Positions 1 to 8,870 of a stretch of 64,000 nt of DNA are shown here, piece after piece (within the stretch, counting starts at the first letter, position 1; every line of letters starts with the position of its first letter). The position numbers and the translations under genes were made by a program. Source of the DNA: Legionella worsleiensis (lineage in GTDB: Bacteria > Pseudomonadota > Gammaproteobacteria > Legionellales > Legionellaceae). The stretch is from positions 1 through 64,000 of the forward strand of contig NZ_LNZC01000027.1 of NCBI RefSeq assembly GCF_001467535.1, in the 5' to 3' direction. The notes beneath the pieces were generated by a model. It was not told the DNA's origin and did no database searches. It saw only the letters and a program-made list of their open reading frames with translations.

Positions 1-1
1 T

Positions 2-49
2 AGTACTATTGAAGAAACCATCACCTACATTGAAGGATGGCTTCATTAG
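2..49 (+). CDS. 3' end of a truncated open frame at window edge
   Basis: The first frame is open from the window edge and ends in a TAG stop after about 15 codons (ending ...TYIEGWLH). Nothing upstream is visible, so this could be the tail of a real gene, possibly a transposase since tails of the type YIEG are common there, or chance. The 170 bases that follow, up to the next gene, show no convincing coding frame. Confidence 0.2.
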   Translation, partial: STIEETITYIEGWLH

Positions 50-223
50 TTCACTCGAACAGGTGTGTTTCATTTATTTATCCAAAAGAGAGGTAAGACT
101 AAAAAATCTTCGCCCATTAATTAATGCGTTTCTTTCCACACAACCAGAGCACTTACTGTTAATCCTGGCTAAAGAAGAATAGGCTCACTTTTGCGTAAAC
201 TACTAATTTTCAACTTACTCGAC

Positions 224-934
224 TCAACAAATATTAATTCTATTAACTAAATAATCCTTATGGTTTTCCAGTAGAAAGCTATAAAATGAAAAAGCATCTT
301 TAGCATTTACTTTATTGTCCACACAATAATGCGTCATAGTTGCGGGTAATAACAAAAGTTCTGTGCCAGTATTACCCATTATATTCGTGTTAAAACAGTA
401 ACCGAGAAGAGAAATAAACTCGTTATAACCTGACATTTTAATTTGCATTTCATCCGTGAGTTTTTCGTCAATAGGAGATATTTTCAGGTTTGTTATGTTT
501 TTGGCGATCAGTTCTTCACTGTATATTTTTGACATAAGCCATTTGTATAAAAATATAATCTGTTGAGATGATTGATTGAGCTGAGTTTTCTCACATACCA
601 CATAAATCACCCCAAAATAGTATGAAAATAAAAACTCCATGAATAATCCATGTTCGTATATTTCATTAGTAATAGATCTTACAACTGACCAGATATTGTC
701 TCCATCTAATTGTTCTTTAAGAGTAGAGGCACAGTAAACACAAGCGCTAAAAATTTGTAATTGAATGAACCGCCTACAATAATTATTAATATCTTCGAAG
801 ACTTCTGATTTTTGAGGTAAACCATCTTTTGTCTCAAATAAAGGTTGCTTTTTTAATGAATCACTTACTATGGGGTATATATAAAATCTCACAAAAAGCA
901 AAATAATTACTATTAATACTACATCATCCAGCAC
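224..934 (-). CDS. hypothetical protein with N-terminal membrane anchor
   Basis: A 236-residue protein I do not recognise. Residues 3-22 form one strong hydrophobic segment (VVLIVIILLFVRFYIYPI), which would anchor the protein in the inner membrane with the rest in the cytoplasm or periplasm. The remainder is helical, with few charged clusters and several cysteines, and shows no enzymatic motif. It stands alone: the flanks are non-coding on the left and a 500-base AT-rich gap on the right. Its base composition is even more AT-rich than the flagellar genes, as is common for accessory Legionella genes. The start is the first ATG, preceded by AGAGAGG. Confidence 0.6.
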   Translation of the reverse strand: MLDDVVLIVIILLFVRFYIYPIVSDSLKKQPLFETKDGLPQKSEVFEDINNYCRRFIQLQIFSACVYCASTLKEQLDGDNIWSVVRSITNEIYEHGLFMEFLFSYYFGVIYVVCEKTQLNQSSQQIIFLYKWLMSKIYSEELIAKNITNLKISPIDEKLTDEMQIKMSGYNEFISLLGYCFNTNIMGNTGTELLLLPATMTHYCVDNKVNAKDAFSFYSFLLENHKDYLVNRINIC

Positions 935-1448
935 AACAGAACCTCTCTCTATTTAGGTAGTAATGGGCTTCCTGTTGTTGTTATTATTTCCCATCGTTCT
1001 TCATTTAGATAAATTTATCAACCAATCTCATACCTTTATGGTCATTTTGTTTGCATTATACGCAACAAAATACAAATGTATAGGATTCATACTATTTTTT
1101 TAGACTTTACATCAGGGCACAAGTTCCGGATCGCTAGGCCTTAGTATGTGATTAAATATTGACAGGTCAAATATTAACCAGTATAGTTCGCCCCTGTTGG
1201 CTAACACCAACAATAAACTCTAACAGTTGTACTTCAATAAAATCATAAAAATCTGTTGTAACTTTTAGAGCTATTAATAATTAACATTTTTGATAAATAA
1301 ACAGAAATTGTTAATGGCAATTATTAATAAGCTTAGAAAACATGTTGTGAATCAATACTATTCGATTACCCCAATTTCCAGTATAGGTGCCTAATGCCGT
1401 GCTTTTTTCTGGTTATTAATAATGTAATTTGAAATAGACGGGAAACTT
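935..1448. other. AT-rich intergenic stretch, no gene seen
   Basis: No open frame with coding character on either strand. It contains a small perfect inverted repeat at 1195-1212 (TGTTGG, 6-base loop, CCAACA). Promoters for the divergent genes on either side must lie here, but I cannot place them with confidence. Confidence 0.5.
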
Positions 1449-1724
1449 ATGACGTTTTTAAAGTTTATTTTTGTGATGATTACATTATTTTTTAGTGCGT
1501 TAGCTGATGAGGTTTAATTGATTTAGTGATGTGCTCAAGCAGGCGCAGAACAGACTAAGGCCATAAATCACAACCTATGTTTAACGAGTAACACTAAGGA
1601 TCATATTACATTTAAATCGAAAAAAGTTGGATTCGGGTGTTGTTCTTGGCATGTTGGTGTAAGTTATTGTGCGAGCAATCCCCACATTGTTTGTAATGAT
1701 GCAACCCATTCCCCAAGCTGTTGA
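1449..1724 (+). pseudogene. broken gene for a small cysteine-rich secreted peptide
   Basis: One continuous 92-codon frame begins with an ATG and a clean signal peptide of about 19 residues (MTFLKFIFVMITLFFSALA). It then hits three in-frame stops, TAA, TAG and TGA, within codons 23-27. It continues in the same frame for some 60 codons to a cysteine-rich tail (GFGCCSW...YC...VC...PSC) and a final TGA. The tail resembles the end of the intact gene 40 bases downstream, which has FCCWNV...DYCMPSC. I infer a decayed paralogue. A functional 22-residue peptide from the first part alone cannot be excluded. Confidence 0.5.
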
Positions 1725-1766
1725 TACTGAGCCTTAATTTAATATATGAATCTTTGGAGTTTTTAT

Positions 1767-2093
1767 ATGAAAGTAGTAAAAAATTTAGTAGTAGCTGGAT
1801 TGATGTTAGGAGCCGTTGGGGCGAATGCAACAATTACAGATAAAGATGTGCGTGATTTTCAAAATAAATTTGGCGGCAGATTAACAACTATGCAATTAGA
1901 CCAAATATCCAAATTTGCTAATGAGCGCAGAATAGATATGAAAACAGCAATAGATAGCATGAAAACAAAAAGCATAGGTAATGGCTTAAGCTTGAAAACC
2001 GCAGGTAGTTTTTGTTGCTGGAATGTATCAGGCCAATATGGCAATCATTACTGGTATCAAGGTGCTGATTATTGCATGCCTTCGTGCCAATAA
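1767..2093 (+). CDS. small secreted protein with cysteine-rich C terminus
   Basis: A 108-residue protein. I chose the ATG at 1767 over an in-frame ATG at 1746 because it sits 7 bases after TGGAG and starts an ideal signal peptide (MKVVKNLVVAGLMLGAVGANA, cut before TITDK). The mature protein is about 87 residues: a helical, charged N-terminal part, then a compact tail with four cysteines (FCCW, DYC, PSC) rich in Trp, Tyr and Gly that could be held by two disulphides. I do not recognise the family. A related but broken gene lies just upstream, and a rho-independent terminator follows at once, so it is probably a single-gene transcript. A secreted toxin, bacteriocin-like peptide or envelope factor are all possible; none is proven. 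Confidence 0.6.
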   Translation: MKVVKNLVVAGLMLGAVGANATITDKDVRDFQNKFGGRLTTMQLDQISKFANERRIDMKTAIDSMKTKSIGNGLSLKTAGSFCCWNVSGQYGNHYWYQGADYCMPSCQ

Positions 2094-2099
2094 TTAACT

Positions 2100-2118
2100 G
2101 GCGCTTAGGCGCCTTTTT
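2100..2118 (+). terminator. rho-independent terminator
   Basis: Perfect 5-bp GC stem GGCGC / GCGCC with a TTAG loop, followed by five T residues, 6 bases after the stop of the small cysteine-rich gene. Confidence 0.8.
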
Positions 2119-2216
2119 GGAATTTTAAAATGGGAGATGGCCTGGTGTATAGGTAGCTCCATTTTCTGGGATTATTTTCCTCATGGACTCTAATTGGTAA
2201 GCAACAGGCTCATTGA

Positions 2217-2399
2217 AAGATTCAAGAGAATTTACAAAATGATTTTTCGAAAAAACAGGGACATGATATTGAAAATGGTACTTTTCGGGCTGACCAAATT
2301 AAAGAGCAGAAAGATAAACCCTATGAACGACTTCAAACAGCTATAAACAATCGTCCATTGCCTGCTGCGTTTAGGGAAGGAAGGGCTATAATAAGATAG
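2217..2399 (+). pseudogene. possible gene remnant (61 open codons, no start)
   Basis: Between an in-frame TGA and a TAG there are 61 open codons without a start. They read as plausible protein, with charged helical residues then ...RLQTAINNRPLPAAFREGRAIIR. I cannot assign a family. The composition suggests the 3' end of a decayed gene rather than random sequence, but the evidence is weak. Confidence 0.25.
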
Positions 2400-2475
2400 T
2401 TAAAAATTAGTATGGATTTAAATTAAAGGAAATCATTTAACTTCAAGGAGGAGCAAAAAATACAGGATATATAAA

Positions 2476-3582
2476 ATGCTAGATAAACTAGATAGAAATG
2501 TACTTAAAATGGAATTAATAAACGTCCATTCTCCTGAAAAAATCCCTGTAATTAATAAAATTTTTGATATTGCTGAATTTTTTGTTTTAGAACTTGAAGT
2601 TGACAGCAATACCATCATGGATGATCTGATTACACTCTTTCCTCCATTAACAAAACTGACCGATGTGTTTTTGGCACCTTTGGGTGAAAAATATATATAT
2701 TTACTAATGGATTTTATTAACACACCAGGCTCTATTGATATAATGAAGAACTTGATTAATCATTTTCAATCTAAAGAAAAAAATACTCTATTATTTAAAA
2801 GCATTAATACTCTGCTAGAGTTAAAAGTAGCTGGTATTTCAATTGAAGATGATTATCTATATGATTTTTTAACAATATCTAATAAACTTTCAGATAATGA
2901 ATTTTTTACCAAAGGAATGGATCATCTTGAAACTGAACTGCAAAAATATGCACTGAATAATCCTTTGTTTAACTTGGAAACTCATCGGGAAAGGTTTTTC
3001 CTTCCCAAACCAAAAACAGAAAAACCGTATGATCGACAAAAAATTTTATCGAGCTTTTTGTACCAATGGGCACAAGCTAATGGTTTTAATAAAAAAGGAA
3101 CAATAAAGATAGACGATTTTTTATCCGCAGATACATTTCTTGATTTATTAAAGAATAAAATCATTTTTAAAGACTCAGGAGCAGAGTCTAGTCACGGTCC
3201 ATGGCCGCATGCCTTGCAATGGTTTGTCCTCATAGAAGAAAATAAAAAAACACCTTTGTTCAAACATAGCCCTATGGAAATTTATGAACATATTGGGACG
3301 AATAAATATCTAAGTTGCAATGAAACTCGTTTTTTTGACATTACACAAGAATATGGCCCTTCTCCTTTGAATGAAAAACCAACAGCTGCATGGGATATTT
3401 TTTTTGATAGACTGATCTGGAATAGAAGATCTGATGATTATCGAAAACCCGAAACAGTTACGAGATTATTGCTCAGGGATGCTGATAAAGATACTGAGAA
3501 TAAAAGATGGCCTCTTCTTTCTGAATGCGTATTCAGGTCTTTTAAAAAGTCGCACTCAAAAGGAAAATCTCTTTCTCTTTGA
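2476..3582 (+). CDS. hypothetical protein, possibly frameshifted near its 3' end
   Basis: A 368-residue soluble protein I do not recognise, Lys/Asp/Leu-rich and without signal peptide or membrane segments. Its central part has a compact aromatic region (SHGPWPHALQWFVL at about residue 240), and it also carries an AAWDIFFDRLIW motif. Size and composition would fit a Legionella accessory or effector protein, but no motif proves this. The start has AGGA 9 bases upstream. The last 26 residues look unnatural. In the +1-shifted frame, joined at the AAAA run at 3502-3505, the sequence continues as DGLFFLNAYSGLLKSRTQKE... and stays open to 3691. A one-base frameshift, real or a sequencing error, is likely. 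Confidence 0.6.
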   Translation: MLDKLDRNVLKMELINVHSPEKIPVINKIFDIAEFFVLELEVDSNTIMDDLITLFPPLTKLTDVFLAPLGEKYIYLLMDFINTPGSIDIMKNLINHFQSKEKNTLLFKSINTLLELKVAGISIEDDYLYDFLTISNKLSDNEFFTKGMDHLETELQKYALNNPLFNLETHRERFFLPKPKTEKPYDRQKILSSFLYQWAQANGFNKKGTIKIDDFLSADTFLDLLKNKIIFKDSGAESSHGPWPHALQWFVLIEENKKTPLFKHSPMEIYEHIGTNKYLSCNETRFFDITQEYGPSPLNEKPTAAWDIFFDRLIWNRRSDDYRKPETVTRLLLRDADKDTENKRWPLLSECVFRSFKKSHSKGKSLSL

Positions 3583-3623
3583 TTTTTGGCTTATTACATT
3601 AGAACATAACAAAATGATATGGC

Positions 3624-4274
3624 CTATACAACGAGCTGAGCAGTTCGTTCAAACAAACGATGCTCAGCCAACTCAGGCCTTACAGGGTTGAGCTCATCAA
3701 AAAAATCATCATGATGACTGGTTAAAATTATACCGCAATTGGCTGCTTTTTCTTGCAAAATCGTTAACATCATGCGCTGAGATTTTTTATCCAAACCATT
3801 CAAAGGCTCATCTAAAATAATAAAATCGGGTTGACCGATTAAAGCCGAACTTAAAAGGAATTTCTTTTTAGTGCCAAAAGACATCTCAGAAATTCGGGTG
3901 TTCAAATGAGCTTGCAACTCCAAGCGTTCAAAAATTTGATTTACCTCATCATCATTCTGTGTTCTTGCCTTGGCAAGCCAAGATATAAGCTCTTTTCCAG
4001 TTAAGAAAGGATAAACCGCCAAATCATCAGGAACATAAAATAAATTATTTGGTTTAATCGTATTTTTGGCAGTATAACTGCGATTATTGATTAGGATAAA
4101 ACCTGAATCCGGGGCATCCAGGCCAACAATCAAGCGTAGCAGAGTTGATTTTCCTGAACCATTTTTCCCTATAATATGATAAGCACGTTTTTGAAAAGTA
4201 TAGGATAGATTTTCAAAAACCACTCTATCTGCAAAAGCTTTATTGACATTCTGTAACTGTATTACGCTAGCCAT
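3624..4274 (-). CDS. ABC transporter ATP-binding protein
   Basis: A 216-residue nucleotide-binding subunit of an ABC transporter, located on the cytoplasmic face of the inner membrane. It has a Walker A motif (GKNGSGKST, about residue 36), a signature-like MSFGTKKK, a Walker B (FIILDEP) followed by the D-loop NGLD, and the switch histidine in TSHH. I start it at the ATG at 4274, inside the 3' end of the permease gene (8-base overlap), which implies translational coupling. The longer frame from 4307 would add 11 residues encoded inside the permease gene. Its partner is the adjacent membrane protein; the substrate is unknown. The compact organisation (one ATPase, one permease, no binding protein) fits an exporter. 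Confidence 0.85.
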   Translation of the reverse strand: MASVIQLQNVNKAFADRVVFENLSYTFQKRAYHIIGKNGSGKSTLLRLIVGLDAPDSGFILINNRSYTAKNTIKPNNLFYVPDDLAVYPFLTGKELISWLAKARTQNDDEVNQIFERLELQAHLNTRISEMSFGTKKKFLLSSALIGQPDFIILDEPLNGLDKKSQRMMLTILQEKAANCGIILTSHHDDFFDELNPVRPELAEHRLFERTAQLVV

Positions 4275-5502
4275 AGTATGTTCCCAAAAAGAAGAACTGA
4301 ACAACACAGCAGCCTACCGTACTCAGCAAAGAAGTAATCAAGCAGAACTGCATAGATAAGCAATAAAAAATTCGATTAATAGCACACACCATGCAATTCA
4401 TGAGAAACATAATAAAAATCTGTGCCAAATGCTCTTTAAAGTTCATCATGAAACATATAAATACCGGAATTAATGCAAAGGCTAAGCCTGCGCAAATAAG
4501 CATGATCTCTTTTAAGAAATGAGCATTATTTTGATAGGGAAATATACGATGAAATAGTTTGTATTCTGATTTTGCCTTTTCAAAAAGAAGATACAAACCA
4601 GACAAAATATAAGATTGAATGGTCATCACAACAAGAACAAACCCTTGCTGGTTATCCTCAATTTCCTGAGAAATTAATATCCTACAAAAAGCCAGAGACA
4701 GGACAAAACAAAAAGCACTGCGCATGAGCATCAACGTTCTATGTTTTCTTATTATAGCCAGTTGAATAATAAAAATATTTTTTAAAGAATGAATACTGTT
4801 GAGGCCGTAGAAAAAATTGATACGTGGTAATTTAAATGAATAATTAAAATAAGATCCGACAGGTTTTATTGTCATAAGGGTAAGGCAACACATTAAAAAA
4901 ATAACTATGCCCACACCACAATTGAGTAATGAATTGCCTTGCTTTGAAATAACGACGATCAAAAGAAGGACCGTAAAGTTCAAAAAACCCATAGCGATCT
5001 GTTTATAAAGGTAATTAAGGAGCAAAGTACATAAAGAAAATATTAAAGCAGCATAAAGACAATATTGCGAGACTATAAACACAGCATCTTGAGAACCATT
5101 GAAAATAAAAGTTCCCCCAAAAAATACAGCAAGCCACACCACATTCAAAGACAATAAAAGTATAATAAAATCAATAATTTTATGGGAGGTCATAGAAATA
5201 AATACCGTATGCAGATATTCTCTGAATTCCCCGCCTTTTATAAAGGATGCCTGCGCCCGGGTTAAGCTCAACAAAAAAACAACTAATCCACTTAAGTAAA
5301 TTAATTTTACCTTTAATGCAACAGATGGGGCTATCAAGTTATAGAAGGGAATGCCAATCACTTGAATGTGGTTTAATTCAGGAATAAGAAGACAAATAGT
5401 AAATGCGGCTAAAAGCTTATGTCTGGCAATTAATTCCCTGGTTTCACTAATGTAATACTGAGAACGAAACTTTAGAAACTGGGAATTAAAACAGAAACTC
5501 AT
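4267..5502 (-). CDS. ABC transporter permease-like integral membrane protein
   Basis: A 411-residue polytopic inner-membrane protein with roughly 10 hydrophobic segments spread over its length. I recognise no permease signature, but its 8-base overlap with the ATPase gene marks it as the likely membrane half of that transporter. The start at 5502 is preferred over 5520 because AAGGA lies 5 bases upstream of it. The loop around residues 85-100 (SFIKGGEFREYLHTVFIS) resembles families encoded next to lone ABC ATPases, such as DUF6136-type proteins, but I cannot confirm this. Substrate unknown. Confidence 0.7.
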   Translation of the reverse strand: MSFCFNSQFLKFRSQYYISETRELIARHKLLAAFTICLLIPELNHIQVIGIPFYNLIAPSVALKVKLIYLSGLVVFLLSLTRAQASFIKGGEFREYLHTVFISMTSHKIIDFIILLLSLNVVWLAVFFGGTFIFNGSQDAVFIVSQYCLYAALIFSLCTLLLNYLYKQIAMGFLNFTVLLLIVVISKQGNSLLNCGVGIVIFLMCCLTLMTIKPVGSYFNYSFKLPRINFFYGLNSIHSLKNIFIIQLAIIRKHRTLMLMRSAFCFVLSLAFCRILISQEIEDNQQGFVLVVMTIQSYILSGLYLLFEKAKSEYKLFHRIFPYQNNAHFLKEIMLICAGLAFALIPVFICFMMNFKEHLAQIFIMFLMNCMVCAINRIFYCLSMQFCLITSLLSTVGCCVVQFFFLGTYYG

Positions 5503-5641
5503 AATATCCTTGTAGTACAATTGCTACCTAAAGCGCCTCATATAAAGCAGCAATGCAACTCCTCTAAAAGATGAATCACAATTTTACGCAATTATTTTGA
5601 CGTCTAATCGCCGGAGATAGCCACATCAATAGCGCCTATCA

Positions 5642-6877
5642 TCATAAATAATTAAAGAGTGTTAATCCTTGAATACGAACAAAACTTTGTTGGGCAATCT
5701 GCAGATTAAGAACCTGTATGTTAAATTGAGTAGCAACTTCTATAGGATCGATTTCCCTTAACAATTTTAAGGCTGCTTCACTGGTATCAATAAGGGTTTT
5801 ATTGGCATTATCTGCGCTTTCCAACTGATTAAGACGAGCACCTAAATCTGCCTGAACTTCTGAAATACGGGAAAATGCCTTATCTATTTGCGCCAATAAT
5901 TGGTTATTTTCTGTTTTAGTCGCTGCTTTGTCAACGGGAGTTTTATAAGGTTTATTCAGATTGGTTATCATGCGTTGAACTGTTGAGAATATGGATTCAT
6001 TTTCAGCCGGAGAAATTGTAAAAGCATCTCCTGCAACTGGCGCACCGGTTATCATCAACTCTATTCCGTTAAAAGAAATAACTGAGCCTTCCTGGTATAA
6101 AGGCGCATCATCTGGAAGTCCTGTTGGGGGAATGACATCGCCACTTGCAGCGCCGCTCACCATGGCTACCAAATCGCCTTGGGTATTAAGGGCAAAGCTC
6201 ATGGTGTAGTCATCAGGGACATAAGCCAGCGGGTCTATTACCGCACCAGTTGTCACTACGCCTGTTCCTGTATTCGGGGTAGCTGTCTGACTGACTGTGA
6301 ACGATCCATTACCGTTGGGTATGCGCATGAAAAGATTGTCGGCAGTATCATTTACAGCAACTTGTAAACTTTGGGTCACTGCTTGAAAACGTTGCGTACT
6401 GTCTCCGTTATAGACGTATTGCCCTGAAGTATTCAAAGAAATGGCCTGGACAAAAGATTTCCCACCACTGAACATAAAATTACCGTTTGCGTCTTTTGAA
6501 TTAGCAAAATCCTGCAATTGCCCCAAAAGATTTTTGGCTTCAACGGCTAGCGCTTTTCTATCGTCCTCGGCCAGGGCATCATTACCAGCCTGAATTTGAA
6601 TTTCACGCAAACGGTTGAGTGTATTGATTGAATCAGATAATACCCCTTCTTCCAGACTAAGTGCGCTTTCTGCGGCTTGGCGATTTCTTTGGAGTAGCTC
6701 TGTAGCTCCTATGCGATAATTCATCAATTCTATCTGTGCAGATGCTACCGGATCATCGGATGGCGATTGAACTTTTAAACCGCTGGATTGTTGGCCTTGT
6801 AATTTTAATACCCTGGTCTGCAAATCCAATAAGTTGTTTAGCCCGGTTTGATACATTTGATTGGTAGAAATTCTCAT
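5642..6877 (-). CDS. flgL: flagellar hook-filament junction protein FlgL (HAP3)
   Basis: FlgL forms the ring joining the hook to the flagellin filament and is exported by the flagellar type III system. The 411-residue protein has the classic N-terminal helix (MRISTNQMYQTGLNNLLDLQ), the SSGLKVQSPSDDPV segment of flagellin-like proteins at about residue 31, and a C-terminal heptad-rich helix. The central domain (about residues 150-290) is a Gly/Thr-rich insert. It lies 3 bases after flgK and is the last gene of the flgB-L operon. Start ATG with GAGGTG upstream. Confidence 0.95.
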   Translation of the reverse strand: MRISTNQMYQTGLNNLLDLQTRVLKLQGQQSSGLKVQSPSDDPVASAQIELMNYRIGATELLQRNRQAAESALSLEEGVLSDSINTLNRLREIQIQAGNDALAEDDRKALAVEAKNLLGQLQDFANSKDANGNFMFSGGKSFVQAISLNTSGQYVYNGDSTQRFQAVTQSLQVAVNDTADNLFMRIPNGNGSFTVSQTATPNTGTGVVTTGAVIDPLAYVPDDYTMSFALNTQGDLVAMVSGAASGDVIPPTGLPDDAPLYQEGSVISFNGIELMITGAPVAGDAFTISPAENESIFSTVQRMITNLNKPYKTPVDKAATKTENNQLLAQIDKAFSRISEVQADLGARLNQLESADNANKTLIDTSEAALKLLREIDPIEVATQFNIQVLNLQIAQQSFVRIQGLTLFNYL

Positions 6878-6880
6878 TTA

Positions 6881-8827
6881 TCACCTCAGCATATCGAACA
6901 GCGTGTTCATCATTTGATTGGAAATTTCAAGCAATTTACCGGCTGCTTCGTAGGCTTGCTTGAATTTTAGGAGATTAACTCCCTCCTCATCCTGATTCAC
7001 ACCGCTTTTACTTTGCCAAAAATCTTCAGCCTGTTGATATAATACATCGGCAGATTCCGCACTAAGTTGAGCCTGTTTTGTTTGACCACCCACTTCAGCC
7101 AATAAATTAGCATAACGATCAAAGAGATTTTCAGTACCATTTGATAAAATTTTATCTTGTTGGATGGCCGACAAACTTAAACCATTACGGTTATCCCCAG
7201 ATGCACCTGAGTTATATGTTGCGGTAAATTGATCGCCTGATTTCGGTATGCCTGATAACACAACAGTGTAGGATGGGTTGAGACTGTCAGGAATCTGAAC
7301 CGTATTGTCGGTATTTGGAACAAAGGCAACAGGTCCTGTCGTGATACCATCGGTTACATTAACCAGGTTGTATTGAGTATCAGAGATAAAATCGATTCGA
7401 TACTCTTTGTTCACATCGGTGGTATTAAAAACACTTCCCAAAGCAATTTTACCCATACCTGTATTGCTGAGTGAGGCGCTGGTGCTTACTGGGGAAGCGA
7501 GGGCAATTTCGCGTGGATCGGTGATCTGTAAGGACATATCTCGTGCAGCACCACGAACAGGAACCAGGGTAAAAGTGTCATTATTGGCAAGATTTGTTGT
7601 ATCGTCAACAGAGATGGTCATTCCATCAATTACCAACTGGCCTGCGGGGGGAGTGGGTGGAGTATCCGTCCAATTGAGTATGGTGGATGTTCCATCTGAC
7701 TTACGAGTGAGCCTTACTTCATTAGTTCCAGCATCAGTAACAGTTAATTCATAATCGCTTAATTGGGTTTGTGATATATTCGAAATAGCGACTGATATCA
7801 CTCCTGTTCCCGTATTGCTTGTTGGCGCAACAACTCTGTTTCTTTGCTGTGCTGCGCTATTATAGTCGTTAAAAAAGTCCTTACCGATCTGATTGTTCAA
7901 ATCCATACCAAGATTATGTTGGGCATTAAACGTTTCAGCTAAACCAATAGCCATCTGGCCTATGATTTGACTTGCCTGATTGATAACAGCATTCTCGTAA
8001 TCCATCAAGCCGCCGAGCATGCCTGTAGTTAATCGTGATGTGATGTCAATTTGGCCTGATCCGTTACTTAAGTATACTTTAGTGCCTGATACACGAGTAT
8101 TATCATTACCTACCACCATATCTCTTTGTTCAGTTCCTGACACTAACATGTCACCAGTCACTATTCCGACGCCTATGGTGCCATCACCCTGATCAAAAAC
8201 AGTCAACGTAGTAAATTTTGATAACTCTTTCAAAAGTTCATCACGCTGATCAAGCAATTCGGGTGAATTTGGCGTGCTCATCAGCTGTTTATTCAAGGCG
8301 GCGATATCTCGAGTTAACTGGTTGACTTGGCGAACAGCACCTGAAATCTGGGCTGTTGAATTTTGTTGATACTCATCCAGTTTGCCTTGAATGGAATTGA
8401 ATTGCTGAACCATTAATTGACTTTGTTTAATAGTCACACCCCGTGATGCAATACTGTCCGGGGCGCTGTTTGTTTGTCCCAGGGCATCAAAGAAAGACTG
8501 CATGGAAGTAGAGATACTCGTGCCATCCTGAGAAAGCAACTTATCTATCTGAACGGCTTGTTGATAAAAGGTATCAAATTGAGATTTAAGACTTAAAGTG
8601 GTTCTTACCTGAGAATTGGTGAACTGATCCACATTTCTATCAATGGATGAAACAAATACACCACTGCCTATATACGAACCCGCAAAACGCTGAGAGGGCC
8701 CGGGAGTAAACTGAATGCTTTGCCGTGTATAGCCTTTGGTTGTGGCATTAACTATGTTATTACCAGCCACCTGGAATGCGCGTTGAAAAGCATTTAATCC
8801 TGAAGAAGCGATGTTCAATATGGACAT
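6881..8827 (-). CDS. flgK: flagellar hook-associated protein FlgK (HAP1)
   Basis: A 648-residue junction protein placed between hook and FlgL. The N terminus has the rod/hook family signature with the ANNxxN-like motif (VAGNNIVNATTKGYTRQ, about residues 21-37). The C terminus has the matching helix (NLLKFKQAYEAAGKLLEISN). The middle is a variable Thr/Gly/Asp-rich domain. GGGAG precedes the ATG. It follows flgJ after 43 bases. Length is slightly above the usual 550-600, the extra being in the central domain. Confidence 0.95.
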   Translation of the reverse strand: MSILNIASSGLNAFQRAFQVAGNNIVNATTKGYTRQSIQFTPGPSQRFAGSYIGSGVFVSSIDRNVDQFTNSQVRTTLSLKSQFDTFYQQAVQIDKLLSQDGTSISTSMQSFFDALGQTNSAPDSIASRGVTIKQSQLMVQQFNSIQGKLDEYQQNSTAQISGAVRQVNQLTRDIAALNKQLMSTPNSPELLDQRDELLKELSKFTTLTVFDQGDGTIGVGIVTGDMLVSGTEQRDMVVGNDNTRVSGTKVYLSNGSGQIDITSRLTTGMLGGLMDYENAVINQASQIIGQMAIGLAETFNAQHNLGMDLNNQIGKDFFNDYNSAAQQRNRVVAPTSNTGTGVISVAISNISQTQLSDYELTVTDAGTNEVRLTRKSDGTSTILNWTDTPPTPPAGQLVIDGMTISVDDTTNLANNDTFTLVPVRGAARDMSLQITDPREIALASPVSTSASLSNTGMGKIALGSVFNTTDVNKEYRIDFISDTQYNLVNVTDGITTGPVAFVPNTDNTVQIPDSLNPSYTVVLSGIPKSGDQFTATYNSGASGDNRNGLSLSAIQQDKILSNGTENLFDRYANLLAEVGGQTKQAQLSAESADVLYQQAEDFWQSKSGVNQDEEGVNLLKFKQAYEAAGKLLEISNQMMNTLFDMLR

Positions 8828-8870
8828 ATTTATTCACTCCCTAATCGGGTTAGCAGATTTGCGACAGGTA

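Noticed and set aside
5522-5641. Terminator after flgL.
   Set aside because: The 120-base gap has no convincing stem with a T-run on the minus strand.
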